In this document: positions 1 to 12,148 of the stretch, one piece after another
Numbering within the stretch: the first letter of the stretch is position 1
Layout: every line of letters starts with the position of its first letter
Assembly (NCBI GenBank): GCA_034620365.1
Contig: JAQGEQ010000071.1
Coordinates: 1,736,001-1,800,000 of the forward strand
DNA: 64,000 bases
Source: Pegea sp. RAD2-039
Taxonomy: Eukaryota > Chordata > Thaliacea > Salpida > Salpidae
Reading direction: 5' to 3'
Program-made: the position numbers and the translations under genes
Notes under the pieces: model-generated
What the model saw: the letters and a program-made list of their open reading frames with translations, nothing else
What the model was told of the DNA's origin: nothing
Databases searched by the model: none

Positions 1-596
1 GTTTTGATAATATATATGCTCATGATACTTGTGAAAGATATTCGAAAAAAAACTTATTTTTTTCTCAAAATTTTAGTTTTAATTCCTAAATTAAAACCTT
101 TCTTGTACCCTTCTTACTCAAAACCTCTGTCATCGCTCAAAATTTATTAATTATTTATTGTTTATATGATTACAGCTTATTTATGATCTTAAATGTTTTA
201 GATAAAAAATGTATAGTAATAAAGGGAAATATTTATATTATTGCAGTAAGAAATGATAACTCACAAAAAAGAACAAATAATCCGAATAAGTTTTTTGGAA
301 ACTATTACCTAAAAGAAAATAAGATCATAAAGGCTAAAAATGATGAAATAAATCTTATATTTGAGACTAAGAAATAAAATGCATAAGATTTGTTTAAAAG
401 ATATACTTTGAAGAAGTCTGAATATAAACTAAGATGTAAATTACAGTGCAAATATAATTGATACTAATAAAAGAAAAATTGAAAAGTACATCAATGAAAA
501 GTAAAAGTGTTTTGCACTGAAGACATCTAGAAAGCTTGAACCATTTTTATCAAGTTCATAATTTGTGTTTTACAGTACTGGGTACTTTAAAACAGA
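1..596. other. AT-rich sequence downstream of the CAP gene; probable 3' UTR on the minus strand
   Basis: No coding signal is visible. Two minus-strand AATAAA hexamers (143-148 and 154-159 on the plus strand as TTTATT) lie about 440-455 bases past the stop of the CAP gene and are candidate polyadenylation signals. In sequence this AT-rich, hexamers of this kind are common by chance, so the 3' end is a guess. Confidence 0.3.
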
Positions 597-3500
597 TCAG
601 AAACGTTTTTGTTGAACATTTGGTTCAAACTCTCCTTGAAAATTTCCTGGAGGCTTATAGTTAGCAACGCAAAAACAAGTTCCATTACCGTCATAAGCAA
701 CACCCACCCCAATTTCATTAGTGCCCTTCCAAACAACTTGCGTAAAATGACCTTAGATAAATAAATAAGAAATAAAATGTTGATTATGATTACTTGTTCA
801 CAAATTATTCGTTAAAGTTACGAAATATAATCTTAGTGAAAAATGTCACATATTTCTGCTTGAAACTGAAGTATTTATTCAGTGTCAGTGAGAAATTGCT
901 TTTTCAGTCAATTTTCTACTTCAAATGGTATAATAAACTTCGAAATATAAATAGAACAAACTTATTTGTAAATCATGTTGACATCTTACCAGTAATTGAA
1001 GAGAATCCTGGTTTACTGAAGTTGTAATCTTTGATTTCATTATACCACATATCAACCATTTCTCTACCTACATAATTAAGAAATACAATTGAAATATTTC
1101 TTCAGTATTTACATATTAAATAGTTGATATCTATTCACATTGAATTTCTCTCTAAAGCTTATTGGAAATAAAACAAACCTTTAAATGCTCGTAAATCAGA
1201 TGAATATTTGTAAGCTATATTTTCTCCGGTGTCGTTTCCGGTACTGTGTTGTAGTTTGCGAATTTTTACCAAATGTTCTGCCCACTTTTGTGCCTTTTTG
1301 TGTAACTCAGCATTTCTTCTTAGGCTGAATAAGTTTCAATTAATATGAATTATTCTAACATACTTAGTTTACATAAAATAAAATCTTGTAAATATTTTAC
1401 TAAAGATAAAAAACAGATAACTTTAAGAACATTGGGTGTTTTAAAACAACTAAATTTGTTTTATGTTATTTCCCATTGTAAATTCACACATATAAAAGAA
1501 AGTTTAAAACATTTTTGTAATTTCTATTATTTAAAGAGTTGATAGAAGGTAAACTTTCACTCCTGTTTAATCTTAAATCAAAATTACATCATAAAAAGAT
1601 TAAATCAAAATCTCACACAACCTATCTTGTTTACTTTTCGCCGTTTAATGATAACTCAGTTAACAGCAGATAGAGTCATAAAAAATTTGCTTTTGTTTTA
1701 TTAAGCTTAAACTAATTTCTTCTGGAATTACTCCTAGAAATATGCTTTGTTGATTTTTGGAAAGTTTGAAAACAATTTTTTATTCAATTTAATCAAAACT
1801 AAACTAATCTCATATCTAGAATATATATATAATTGTATATATGTAATAATATATTTATAAGATTGACTTTCACTATCTTACTTAGAAGCTCCGTGCATTT
1901 TTCTCAGTTCATTGTGTCTTGAAATGCAATCAGCTTCAAAACTTGCAACATCACTCGAAGACATCTTCTGAGATTTGAAATTATTCTTGGTTGATCGATC
2001 AAAGTCATCTCCAACTTTTACTTTTCTTATTTTTTCACCAAAAACGTTTGTATCTGTTTCGATGGTACAAAATTTATTTATGAATAATAGAACAATAATA
2101 TTTATTATATAACTATTATATAACGACTAATAGTTATTGTAGTTGTTGTGGTAGAAGTTGTTATACAGTAATCCGGTAGATAATTTATAAGTCTAATAAA
2201 AATAATCACTTGTTGCTTGTAACCTGAAAACTTTAAGTTTAATTAAACAAAATGTGAATAATTGATATCTTATAATTAAGATTTAATCATTTTTGTTTTA
2301 TTCTTTTGTTGTATAGAACAACTTGAAAGTAAAATTTTGATAAAGCAAAGCTGTGTTAAAAGACTTGCTTCTAACCCTAAAATTTTAGAAACAAAAGCTT
2401 TATTTTGATTAACAAAATAAATTCTTTGACAAATGTTTTTAGGTCAAGTATAAAAATAAATAATTTGAAAATATTTTAAAATGATAATAATTCATCAGGC
2501 TACATTTGAAGAAAACAATAATTCCATTTACTTTTTAACGTAAATAAATAAGTTTTATTTTTTGCAAAGTAAATCTGAAAGTTGTTATCAAATCTCAAAA
2601 ATAATTTAACAAAAAGATAATCTTCAGAACATTATGTTCAACGTTAAAAATTATATCAAGAATTGGTCTTAGCGGCTGTTTACATAAATTTAGATATAAT
2701 CGTGAGTACTCGTCTAGCAGAAGGATAAAAATTCAATTTGTGAACATATCAAAGCTGGTTTGAACCTCACGTAGATAAATGAAAAATATTGGTCGAATTG
2801 CAGCAGTATCTTTAAGCTTATCTTGCTCACAAATCTTTCGTTTTATGATCATGATCACGACCAACATAATTTGAAGTCTCTTAAAGCACACAGCAAAGCA
2901 TCAAATATACGTTTGCTCCTCAAAAACATTTTTCAACACCAGAGGTTAAATAATTGTTTATTAATTAATTTCATTTATTCTATTTAACATATGGCTGCAG
3001 ATGGCGAAGTATACAGCTCTTATAGCAAACAAACAAAACAGTATGAGTAGAAAGATAATTAAAAAGTCTTGAGTGTCATAGTTTAGCATAAACAGTTTAT
3101 GAATCAACATCTATAATATTTATATGTTAGAATTACATATTAAACAAATATAAATTTCTTATAGTTATTAGTAGTAAAAACTATTGTTGAAAATAAATAG
3201 TAGCTCAAAGGTTTTAAACATTGGTGAAAATTAATTAAGAGGCATAATTGGCAAAAGTCTTATAGTTAATAAAATCCGATTTTAAAAGCGATCTTGTGTC
3301 AATTTTAAATTTATCAATTAACTTCTGTAACATATCTATATTTGTAACAGCTTCAATATCAAGTTTAATTAATACTTGGCTTTGATGGTTTCAAATCAGT
3401 ATTTACAAAAGTTCAGTTAATTTGAAGGAATGAAATGCTTTCTGTTCCTCTGATAGATTAAATCAAAATTCTAACATATTTGATACTAGTATTTTATCTA

Positions 3501-6500
3501 AAATATATGTTTGTAGTTGAAATAACTAAAACTCAAGTTTTTGAGTTCAAACAACACTGTGTCGTGAAAGTAGAAGTAAGCTAGTTAACTAGGGTACTTT
3601 TATTTGGTTTGTTGTTATTTAAAACATATATTTTATTAGTATAAATATTGATAGTATATAGCTTTTGAGTAGATGCTTTGCAGTAGTTTAGTTTTGGTAG
3701 TGTTCAGTAAAAATTTCTTATCTAATAGTTGAGTAGTTTTATAAATTAAGATTTAATTCAACTAAAAGAATTGTTTAAACTTTGTACAATAAAAAGTAAC
3801 ATCTCCTAAAGTACTTTTGAATTATTAAACTTGGTTAAACTTGATCGCTATTAATGGAAAAATTCTAAAAATAAATTTAATTAGTATTTAATATATAGTT
3901 TTTAGTTATAGTCTAAGAGATGGCTTTTTAAATAACTTTTTACTAAAAGCTAAGAAGTTTACATTAAAAGATATCCTAGCAAACAATTCTAACTTAAATA
4001 AACAAATAACTAATTCAAACCAAACAAGATAAAAATTTTGAAAGATTTACAAATAATTAAACTGATTAAACAAACAAAATTCAAAATGTTAAAAAATAAA
4101 TATTAAAAAATATATATAGTTCATCAAAATGTTAAATCAAAAGTAAAAACCAAAAAAAAAAATTCTTACGATGATGAATTTGATCAAGAAAAATTGTATA
4201 CTCTTTAGATGAAAAATCCTGTGAAGGATTTGAAAGAAATAATTTTAATTCACTTTTTTGCGACATAATTAACTTCTTGCAAATTCCATGCAACATTCAC
4301 TCTTAAAAACATTTTCAAACTGATTGAACTAAACACAAAACCACCACTTGAGGGAGCAAGCGCACAAGATGATCAAAGTTTATTCAATTTCAAACGTTTG
4401 TTTTTAACTTTAATTTTATTTTGTAGCCTCTTAAAATTAACTTGTATATATAATAGAAACAAACGTTTTGAAGATATAAATGTAGCATCCTGCTGTAGGC
4501 ATTCAAAACTACATTTATAATTTTCTCTAAGATAGATTAAAGACCGTCTTTTAATGGATTTTGGTAAAATTTTTAAATTTTTAAAGAGTTTAAATAAAAA
4601 TATTTTTGCTTTTAGATCATTCATTAAAAGCTGTTTTCAAACTTTGAATAAATTTCTTATCAGTTTTTAATAATGAATAAAATTATTTTTAAATAATCGA
4701 ACAACAGAAGTTTAGATTTTTCTAAATTCAGATTTTACTTTGCAATCTAAAGATTGAGCTTTTAGTAATACAACAAACAAATTCCAGTATCTTTGTGATC
4801 TTATTTTCTATGATTTCTTAAAAACAAGCTATATTATAAAGCTTTGTATATAATATTTTGATTTATTCGATAAATATTTTTAAAGTTTCCATCATAATAT
4901 TAACATAAAAAATAAACAAACTTATATAATTCAAAATTTTAGTGTTTATAAATTCTTTATTATCCAAATTTATCTTTTATTTTTCATCTTCAATATTTCT
5001 TTATTCGTTATTAGAATCTGTTTTAATGAAAAGTTTCCATGAATGTTTATGGTTCATTACTACCTAAAATTTTAGTGAAATATTTGAACTTTATCATTTG
5101 TTGCTGCTGTTATCGCTTATGTTGATATGACAGTAATCGTTATTATGAACATCAATTAATATTTAAATTATAGTTTTTAATAAACTCATTTATAGCTATT
5201 AGAGATTTTTTGATATCTAGAGGCCACATCACAGTAAATTATTTTAAGATTGCCTACAACATAATTAAATATTTCCACATTTTACATTTAGTGATTGAAA
5301 CTTTTAGTGGTAACTACTAATAAATATAATAATGATATTTTACCACTAATTTTTCCTTTGTTTGAATGAGCTGGTGATGCTTCGCTCAAATACTCGATAT
5401 GTGTTTCCGTTTTAGTTTTTGTTGACTTGTTTCTTCCTGATGTTGTAGTTGTTGTTGTGATTTTTGTCGTTTTACGGGCTCTGCGACCTGATTTTCATAC
5501 AGAATAAGTTTGGTTTAAATAAATATAGTAAAAAAAAACCTTTCTCATCAGTATACTCTTCAACATTTGTTTTTTCGGATACTTCAACGTTTTCACCACT
5601 TGAATTTTCTAATTGAAAATATCTAACTTGATTTTGTTAATTCATAGAAAGATGAATTACCTTCTTTATTTCCTTTTTTTATTTGTGGTGGCGAATTAAA
5701 CTGTTTTTTGGTAGCAGGTCCATTTCCATACACGACATTTTCAATGAATTTTCCAATGTAGTTCCCTGGTGGGTCATAATTAGCAACTACAAAAAGAGTT
5801 CTACCACTAGTCGCAAAACCGACTCCAATATATGATGTATCCTTCCAAACTAATTGAGTGAAGTGTCCTGAAAGATACCAAATCAATTAACTGAATTATG
5901 AATGAAAGGAAACTTTATGTTTTCAACGATAGTTTATCAAAACTAAAAACTTGATTTTTTTTTATGATTTCTCGTTTTTCGTTAACATAAAAATATTTTC
6001 TTATTTAACTTTATTCAACCTGTGACATGACTAAAGCCGCCCTTGTTGAAATTGTAATCATGAATTTCATCATACCACATTCGGCTAATTTCTTCTCCTG
6101 AAAAGTGTGTTCATCGTTAGTATCAACTTGATATTTACTTATTTAACAATTTATCACAGAAAGTTATCATAAAATCATAAACACATTGTTTGAGGTATCT
6201 TCAATCAAACTTGATTTTAACCAAAGTAGACATAAAAGTTGTAAGCATTAAAGATCATGTTTGTGACCGCCTCAAGCTGCTTGTACTTGCTACATGTTCG
6301 ATTTATGTAAAATCTTCTTCATAATTGATTATTCTATTTATCATTTTTAGTTCATTAAACAATATTAAAAACTAAAAACTTAGTTTTATGAATGATGTTG
6401 CTGATTCAACTTTATGAATATCTAATAAAGTTTAACACCATTTTTAATCAAGATTAATTATTTTCAAACTCCTAAACTATTGATTTTTAGAAATAATTAG

Positions 6501-8271
6501 TATAAATAGCTTATTAAGATACTTACTTCAGTAATTCATATTTTTTATATAATATTTTTGCATGAATAATAACAAACGATAAAAGATTTATTTCAAATAA
6601 CATTCAACTAATAATAGTACAATAGTATTGATGTTGTTATGAGGAGTTATGAGGAGGATACTCTTTGTGAGAATGTGTGTTAGCGAGAGGTGCTCTTCTC
6701 AGGCACCCTCCTTCGCGTTTGTCGTAATAAATAAATAAATTAAGAATGAATTTTCTATTTACATTTGTGGCAAGTTTTACTTTTTGTGTAGTAAGCAAAA
6801 AAACTAACTACTGTATTTTGCTTCTGAAACTTTATTTAATAGAAAATAAACTTGAAAATTTCGCTTTTTATAGTTATAATAATTTATCAATTTAAAAAAT
6901 GAAACTAAAAAAAAAACTGACACTATTGTTAAACCATTTTATGTACTTTAGAAGCCAAATAAGTCATATAAAACATGAGTAAACATAAGAATAAAAGAAA
7001 TAAAACAAATCAACAATTCTAATTTCTTTTTATTTTATCAGTTACTGTTACTAAAAGTAATTTTTGCAAAAAGTTTTTATCTCATGTAATTTTAGGTTTT
7101 AAAATAGTTTAGTTTCATGTTTACGCCCACAGACCAAAACAATAATATAAACACAAAGTAGTTTTTGTACAGATAAACAACAAGAATTATTCTTTGCTTT
7201 GAATTATGTTTTTCTAATAACTTTTATCATAAATACACCAGTTAAATACCAATTAAAACAGAAATAAACAATCTTAAAATGTTTTACATTACTCCATACT
7301 TTTACAAGATATTTCACAAAATATTTCATACTAAATAAGTCAACCTATTTTTAGCTGCTATTGCTACTTTACTGAAATACAACAAACATTAATTAGTTAG
7401 ATTTTTTTAATTTTTGTTCGTATACATTTTATTTATAAATATTAACAAAATAGATAAAATATATTTATCTTCTGCTTCAAAATTAAACTTTTTATTTAGT
7501 GTTTAAAAGTTGCAATAGCATTTGTTCAAAGTTCATTAAATAAAGCTAGTCGTATTTTTAGAATAAATTTAGAAATTAAAGTAAACATAAAAAAATGAGA
7601 ACTTAATAAGTAACTTTTCAATACAATTTAAGTCTATTATCAGTTAACTTTCTTTTGAAATACTTTGTTAAATAAACAAACAAACAGAATTTTGATGGAT
7701 AAAGTAAAATTACATTCATTTTTAGTAAATAAAATAAAAAAATAAGTTTGTAATAAAAGTTTAATAGCTAAAAATAAAGATTCAATTTTACAAAAAATTC
7801 AAATGCAAACAAAAATTCAAAATTTCTGTTAAAACAATTTTCAAATTTTACAAAAGTATAAAAAATAAAAAAAAAACTTTTCTTACCTGAAGGATTAGCT
7901 TTGGTAGTCATTGCAAGATTTTCACCAAATTTGCTGTCCTTGGAGTGAACCATTTGACCACGTTTGGCAAGTTCCTTGGCCCAACTTTGAGCATGATTAG
8001 TCAGATCACTTCTTATCTTTAAGGGCCCAGCATTGTGTCTTTGACGTAACTTATTATGAGCTTCTAGCATTTCCTTTTCAAATTTGCTGAAATCCATCTG
8101 CAAATTATCATCGTTTCTTGTAGGACTAAAGGTCAGAGTTACTTTGTGTCGCTTATGACTTTCACTTTGATGGTCACTATCACTACTGCTACTGCTACTA
8201 CTATCTTTAATTTTATTTTTGTTAGTTTTAGAGCCCTTTTTTGATTTCAAACAGCTTAAAGACCCTCCCAT
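597..8271 (-). CDS. GLIPR2: Tandem double CAP-domain protein, GAPR-1/GLIPR2-like, with predicted N-terminal lipid anchor
   Basis: Nine exons, in coding order: 7887-8271, 6020-6097, 5661-5867, 5540-5608, 5344-5487, 1882-2053, 1179-1315, 990-1067, 597-751. All junctions are GT-AG, phases agree, and the product is 474 residues. It starts MGGSLSC, which fits N-myristoylation plus palmitoylation, as known for GAPR-1, a cytosolic-face membrane protein; there is no signal peptide. A Lys/Ser-rich linker precedes CAP domain 1 (about 60-185), with H109, FGEN E117, WYDE E139, GHFTQLVW H156 and ANYDPPGN. A polar Thr/Lys/Glu-rich linker (about 200-330) leads to CAP domain 2 (about 335-474), with [19 protein letters not shown] and ANYKPPGN. 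Both domains therefore keep the CAP His/Glu tetrad. The exon break inside GHFTQ has the same position and phase in both halves, which points to internal duplication. The 3.3 kb intron between exons 5 and 6 is the weakest join: MSSSDVAS in exon 6 could instead start a second gene. The biochemical role of GAPR-1-like proteins is only partly known (membrane and sterol binding). Confidence 0.87.
2054..5343 (-). other. Intron 5 of the CAP gene, AT-rich
   Basis: This 3.3 kb stretch separates the exons of the two CAP domains. Apart from the SINE-like repeat at 2697-2940 I see no exon-like sequence in it. The flanking donor (after phase-1 AGT G) and acceptor (ACAG before AT) are compatible, giving an Asp codon across the junction. 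Confidence 0.6.
2697..2940 (+). mobile_element. SINE-like repeat, tRNA-derived head, copy 1
   Basis: The head resembles a tRNA internal promoter: an A-box-like TAGCAGAAGGA at 2715 and a B-box-like GGTTTGAACCT at 2757, each one mismatch from consensus. The stretch between CGTGAG (2701) and CTCACG (2766) can pair at its ends. The sequence shares three blocks, in the same order and nearly the same spacing, with 54560-54709: the B box, GAAGTCTCTTAA at 2873 (116 bases after the B box; 113 in the other copy), and TTGCTCCTCAAAAACA at 2913. This points to one dispersed family. The ends are uncertain and I see no target-site duplication. Confidence 0.45.
6661..6743 (+). repeat. Short LINE 3' tail (5'-truncated copy) inside CAP intron 1
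   Basis: A core of about 56 bases, running from TTGTGAGAATGTGTG to CTTCGCGTTT, is followed by an ATAA-type tail (AATAAATAAATAAATT). It folds into a stem-loop: GCG-AGAGG-TGC at 683-693 of this kilobase pairs with GCA-CCCTCC-TT-CGC at 703-716. The same sequence occurs at 15.3 kb on the minus strand and as the 3' end of the LINE at 54.8 kb, so this is best read as a severely 5'-truncated LINE insertion. Confidence 0.65.
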
Positions 8272-11200
8272 TTTCGCTTAAAAAACTACTGACTTTTTCA
8301 AAATGAATTGAATACTTTGTAAATCAATTTATATCATTCAACTGTCAGCGTCACTATTTCCGCTCAATGCAGTCAAACTCAACGAAAAAAAGTTCACTAG
8401 ACTATTAAAGGTTTGAATAATCACATGCGTGGTCTATTTTGCTCGCTACAGCCATCTACCGGTAATACTTTTTTATCATTAGCATCAAAAATATTTTGGT
8501 AAAAACTTTAGTAATAACTTAACTTTAATAAAAGTAAGTAACTTAAGGGGTTTAAAGAATAGAATAAATCATAAAACTTACCGTTTATGGTTTACTTGTA
8601 AAAGATAACTATAAATGAAGACTTTAAATTGTGGTGTTCTTGCTTGAGGTTAAATAAAGATACCAAATAAACGTTTAAACTTAATGTTGATGCTTCTACA
8701 ACTGTATGATCATCTTATTTTAAAATTTCGTATATAATACTATAATTTAACTTCTTCTGATTTGTTATTTCAGGCAAATATGTTTCATATATTAAGAGAG
8801 TATAAAATATAAGAAAAGTTAATAATCTTAAATTTATACTTAAAATAAAAATTGTAAAGCTTTAGCACTCCAACTTTTTAACTAATTGTTAATCTTTTAA
8901 ATTTTTTATCAAAAAAGTAACTGTATATATAATATGTATAAACCTATGCAGCTTAACCTTTATATTAATTTATATTAAAATTAGATTCAAAGTTTAAAAC
9001 CATCACTTAACACAAAATCGTTTTTATTGTAGTAATTAAAATACAATTCTAAGTAAATATCATTCCATTAAAGTCAAGCAATTCCCACTATTACAGATAT
9101 TTATAAATTTTCGCAGCTAAACAACTTTGAAAGAAACTTAAAATATTTCTAACATCTTATATTATTACTCATTTAGATCGTGAGAAAATTTTGACTGTTA
9201 CTTTGGATTATTACAAAGTCATATTACTGGTGACATCATAAAGAACCATTATTAATAGAAAGTCTGGTTACCTCATTAAATCATGTTTGGTTTCAATCGT
9301 ATTTCGATAAAGTGAATATCTGCGATATTTTATAGCAATTTAATTAAAACTTTATCTTAATAAGTTGTCAAAACTATCTAATAATAAATCTAGAACTAAA
9401 CTTGTTTGATTGACTAATTTTGATTTAACTTTGCTCTTAATAAAATCTGTAGAATTTTTCTTCTTAACTTCGAAAAGCTATTGGTGGACTCAAATTAAAA
9501 ACATTTTTTTAGGTGTTAAGCTAAAATAAATGTCGGTCATAGAAGTAAAAATAACTTTACAGTAAATATAGTTTCGCTTTGATGGTGGTAGTCTTATAAA
9601 TAAACTGAAACTTTGCATTAAAACGATAAACTTTTCAACATTTATCCAAACACTTTTGTGTTGAAAGCTTCTTAGGCAGTTTGCAGATTGACATTTTGCA
9701 ATATTCAGAAGTTTCTAATATTTGTTGAGTTCTACTCGGAAATGTTCATTCAAAATAATTTTGACCAGACAACTAATCTGATTGAATGTTTTTAATTCCA
9801 TTAAACTCTATCTAATTATCAATTTATAAATTTAATTATATTAAAATCACTTGATTCAATTTAACGTTCTTCTATTCTAAAGCGTTTTTGATCATAATCA
9901 TTTCAATTATCATTTTTCACCTAGCTATATTCAGTTTATTTCTCTTTTCATTGCCTAGTGTCTAATAAAACTCTGCGACAACTGATTCTAATTTTATAAT
10001 ATATCTTCTTATGTGATCTATCAAAGATTGAACAGAACTTTTTACTCTTGACTGAAGTCATCAGTTTCTCCTCAAAAGTGATTTGCATCATCTCTATTGA
10101 GCATCAAGACTTGAAAATCAGTTTAAAACAAAATTTTTGAAATTATCAATTACATTTGAAGTCTTTCAGAAAAAAAACTTTAAGATTTGAATATTTAAAA
10201 ATCACTTCTGCTGATTTTGATTTCCTATATAACCATTTGACAATGTGGTGAAAGAAACAACCGCACCAACCGATCTTTGGTTTGGAATTTGATTTGCTAT
10301 GTTTGGTGGTCAAATGCGATGTTGTAGGCAACAAAGCACCTACTTTAAAGGAAAGTTTCCTAATACAAACAAACATTGAAGTTTTTAAGAAGTAAAAATT
10401 ACTTTGTGTCCTTTTTGTTTTTAGAAATTTTTTAATCAGTCTTTCTACTGTATGCATGAGTTTGGTTGAATCAATTCTTCGCTAATAAGATTACTAAATA
10501 TGCATTAATTGTAAAATATTTCTTTATTTATAATATTTATATATCTAATTTATACATAATATCACCATGAAATTAATGACAATTTACAAGCAATTTTTTT
10601 GTTCCGTAGTAATTTTGAAATTAGTTTGGTTCAAAGGTTTGATAAACTAACTGATTAAGTCGTAGAAGTAATTTGTATACTAAATCTAGAAGAAATATTT
10701 TTATGATTAAAATCTAGTTTAAAAGATGGTTTAGCAGAATTCCTTTTTGTCAAATATTGAGATTATTCAAAAAATTGCTGTTAAAAAGTTTTACAATTAT
10801 TTTGAATGATAATTAAAAGAGTTTATGTGAAAATAGTTTTTGTCGAATTTTGAAATACTCAACAAACTAATTAAAAGTATATTCATGAAAAAAAGTAATT
10901 TAAAGTTATCGTAAATATAATTAATCTTTATATTAAGCTAAATTGAAAACTTAATTAAAACTTTATTTTATTAGGTTTAAAACACCTGTTAGCATAGTCA
11001 ACTATTTCGCTGTCTGTGAATTATAAGTATATTTATTATGCTAAGACATTTTTAAGAATTTCATTTAAGTATGAAATCTTGTAAGTCTTAAGAAAAAAGT
11101 TGGGTTAGATTTATTAAAAATAATAACAAATATAAATAAAGCCAACTGAAGAATATACTTTCATTACTTTGTTACTTTACTTAAAAATTCTCCATTAGTT

Positions 11201-12043
11201 TTATAGAAACTTTTTTAAATCTTTATCTTTTCTGATTGAATAAATCTAATTAATAAAAAGAAACTGAAATTTAAGTCTTATCTAAAAAGTATTTTTGTAT
11301 ATTTAGTGACTGCTTCATACTTTTTATCTTATTTACGATCATCTAAAGAAATATTTTTTTTCAAAATAGTATTTATAAAGTTTTGATTTGGTCAACTGAT
11401 CCGTCTACTTCTTCTAAATCAGAAAAATGAATTTGAAATAAGTAAATTTATGATAATTCTCAGCTGTAAAAGAACTTTCAAAACATTGTTGACCGAAAAT
11501 TTCTTTTATATACTCGTAAATGAAACAACAAAGAGAGCATGTTCGCCGAATTGTCTATAAAATATTTAAAATTATGTAAACATAAGTCAATTACCAGCTT
11601 TCATATGATCCACTATATCTATTAGTGCTTTTATTTTTGAAATAAATCTGAATTTTATATAGAAACTTATCTATTTTTAGTTGTTATAAAAAACATTAGT
11701 CATGAGTAAAAAAATAGAACAAAAAATTTTCAAATTTTATTGAAATAGTCTTAAAAGTTTATTATTTTTTGGTACCATTTTTAGGCGAGAAAAATTATGG
11801 ATTAAATCGTTTAAAATGATCTTTATTTATCGATTTTTAAGATGAACTGACAATTTTTATCTAGTTGAACTTTATACCGTGGACTTTGTAAACATAAATT
11901 CGTACCATAAGTTTTTACTTAAAAGTTTTAGCTTGAAAATTGATTGATTAAAATCTTTTAACGATAATCACTCATAAGAAGATGATAAAACGATTTTTTA
12001 TCAGGGTGACCAACTTGAAAAATATATTGATACAGTTACCATA

Positions 12044-12051
12044 TGACGTCA
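12044..12051. promoter_or_regulatory. CRE-like palindrome TGACGTCA
   Basis: A perfect TGACGTCA, the core of CREB/ATF sites, in the context CATATGACGTCACC. Close variants sit at 9231-9241 (minus-strand reading TATGATGTCACC) and 16985-16993 (TATGATGTCAC). With no nearby gene start, a regulatory role is only a possibility. Confidence 0.2.
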
Positions 12052-12121
12052 CCATAGAAGTCACATAAAAACTTCTACAAAACAATCTTATTTAGAGATT
12101 TGTTTTAAAATGTTGGTTTTT

Positions 12122-12148
12122 ACCACAAGCTGGTGGTATTGGACCACC
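12122..12148. repeat. Two competing short hairpins around TGGTGGT
   Basis: ACCAC (12122-12126) can pair with GTGGT (12133-12137), while TGGTGGT (12131-12137) can instead pair with ACCACCA (12143-12149). The GC content is well above that of the surroundings. No gene or transcript is evident here. Confidence 0.3.

Noticed and set aside
183-377. 64-codon open frame, plus strand
   Set aside because: Lys/Asn/Ile-rich composition typical of random AT-rich sequence, no splice context or family similarity.
2701-2771. A functional tRNA gene
   Set aside because: A- and B-box-like motifs and end pairing are present, but the cloverleaf arms do not form; a tRNA-derived SINE head fits better.
4373-4624. 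83-codon open frame, minus strand, inside the CAP intron
   Set aside because: No similarity and no fitting splice sites; the phases of the flanking CAP exons already match without it.
10146-10457. 103-codon open frame, minus strand
   Set aside because: About one frame of this length is expected by chance in 64 kb at this base composition; peptide is Lys/Phe/Ser-rich and resembles nothing.
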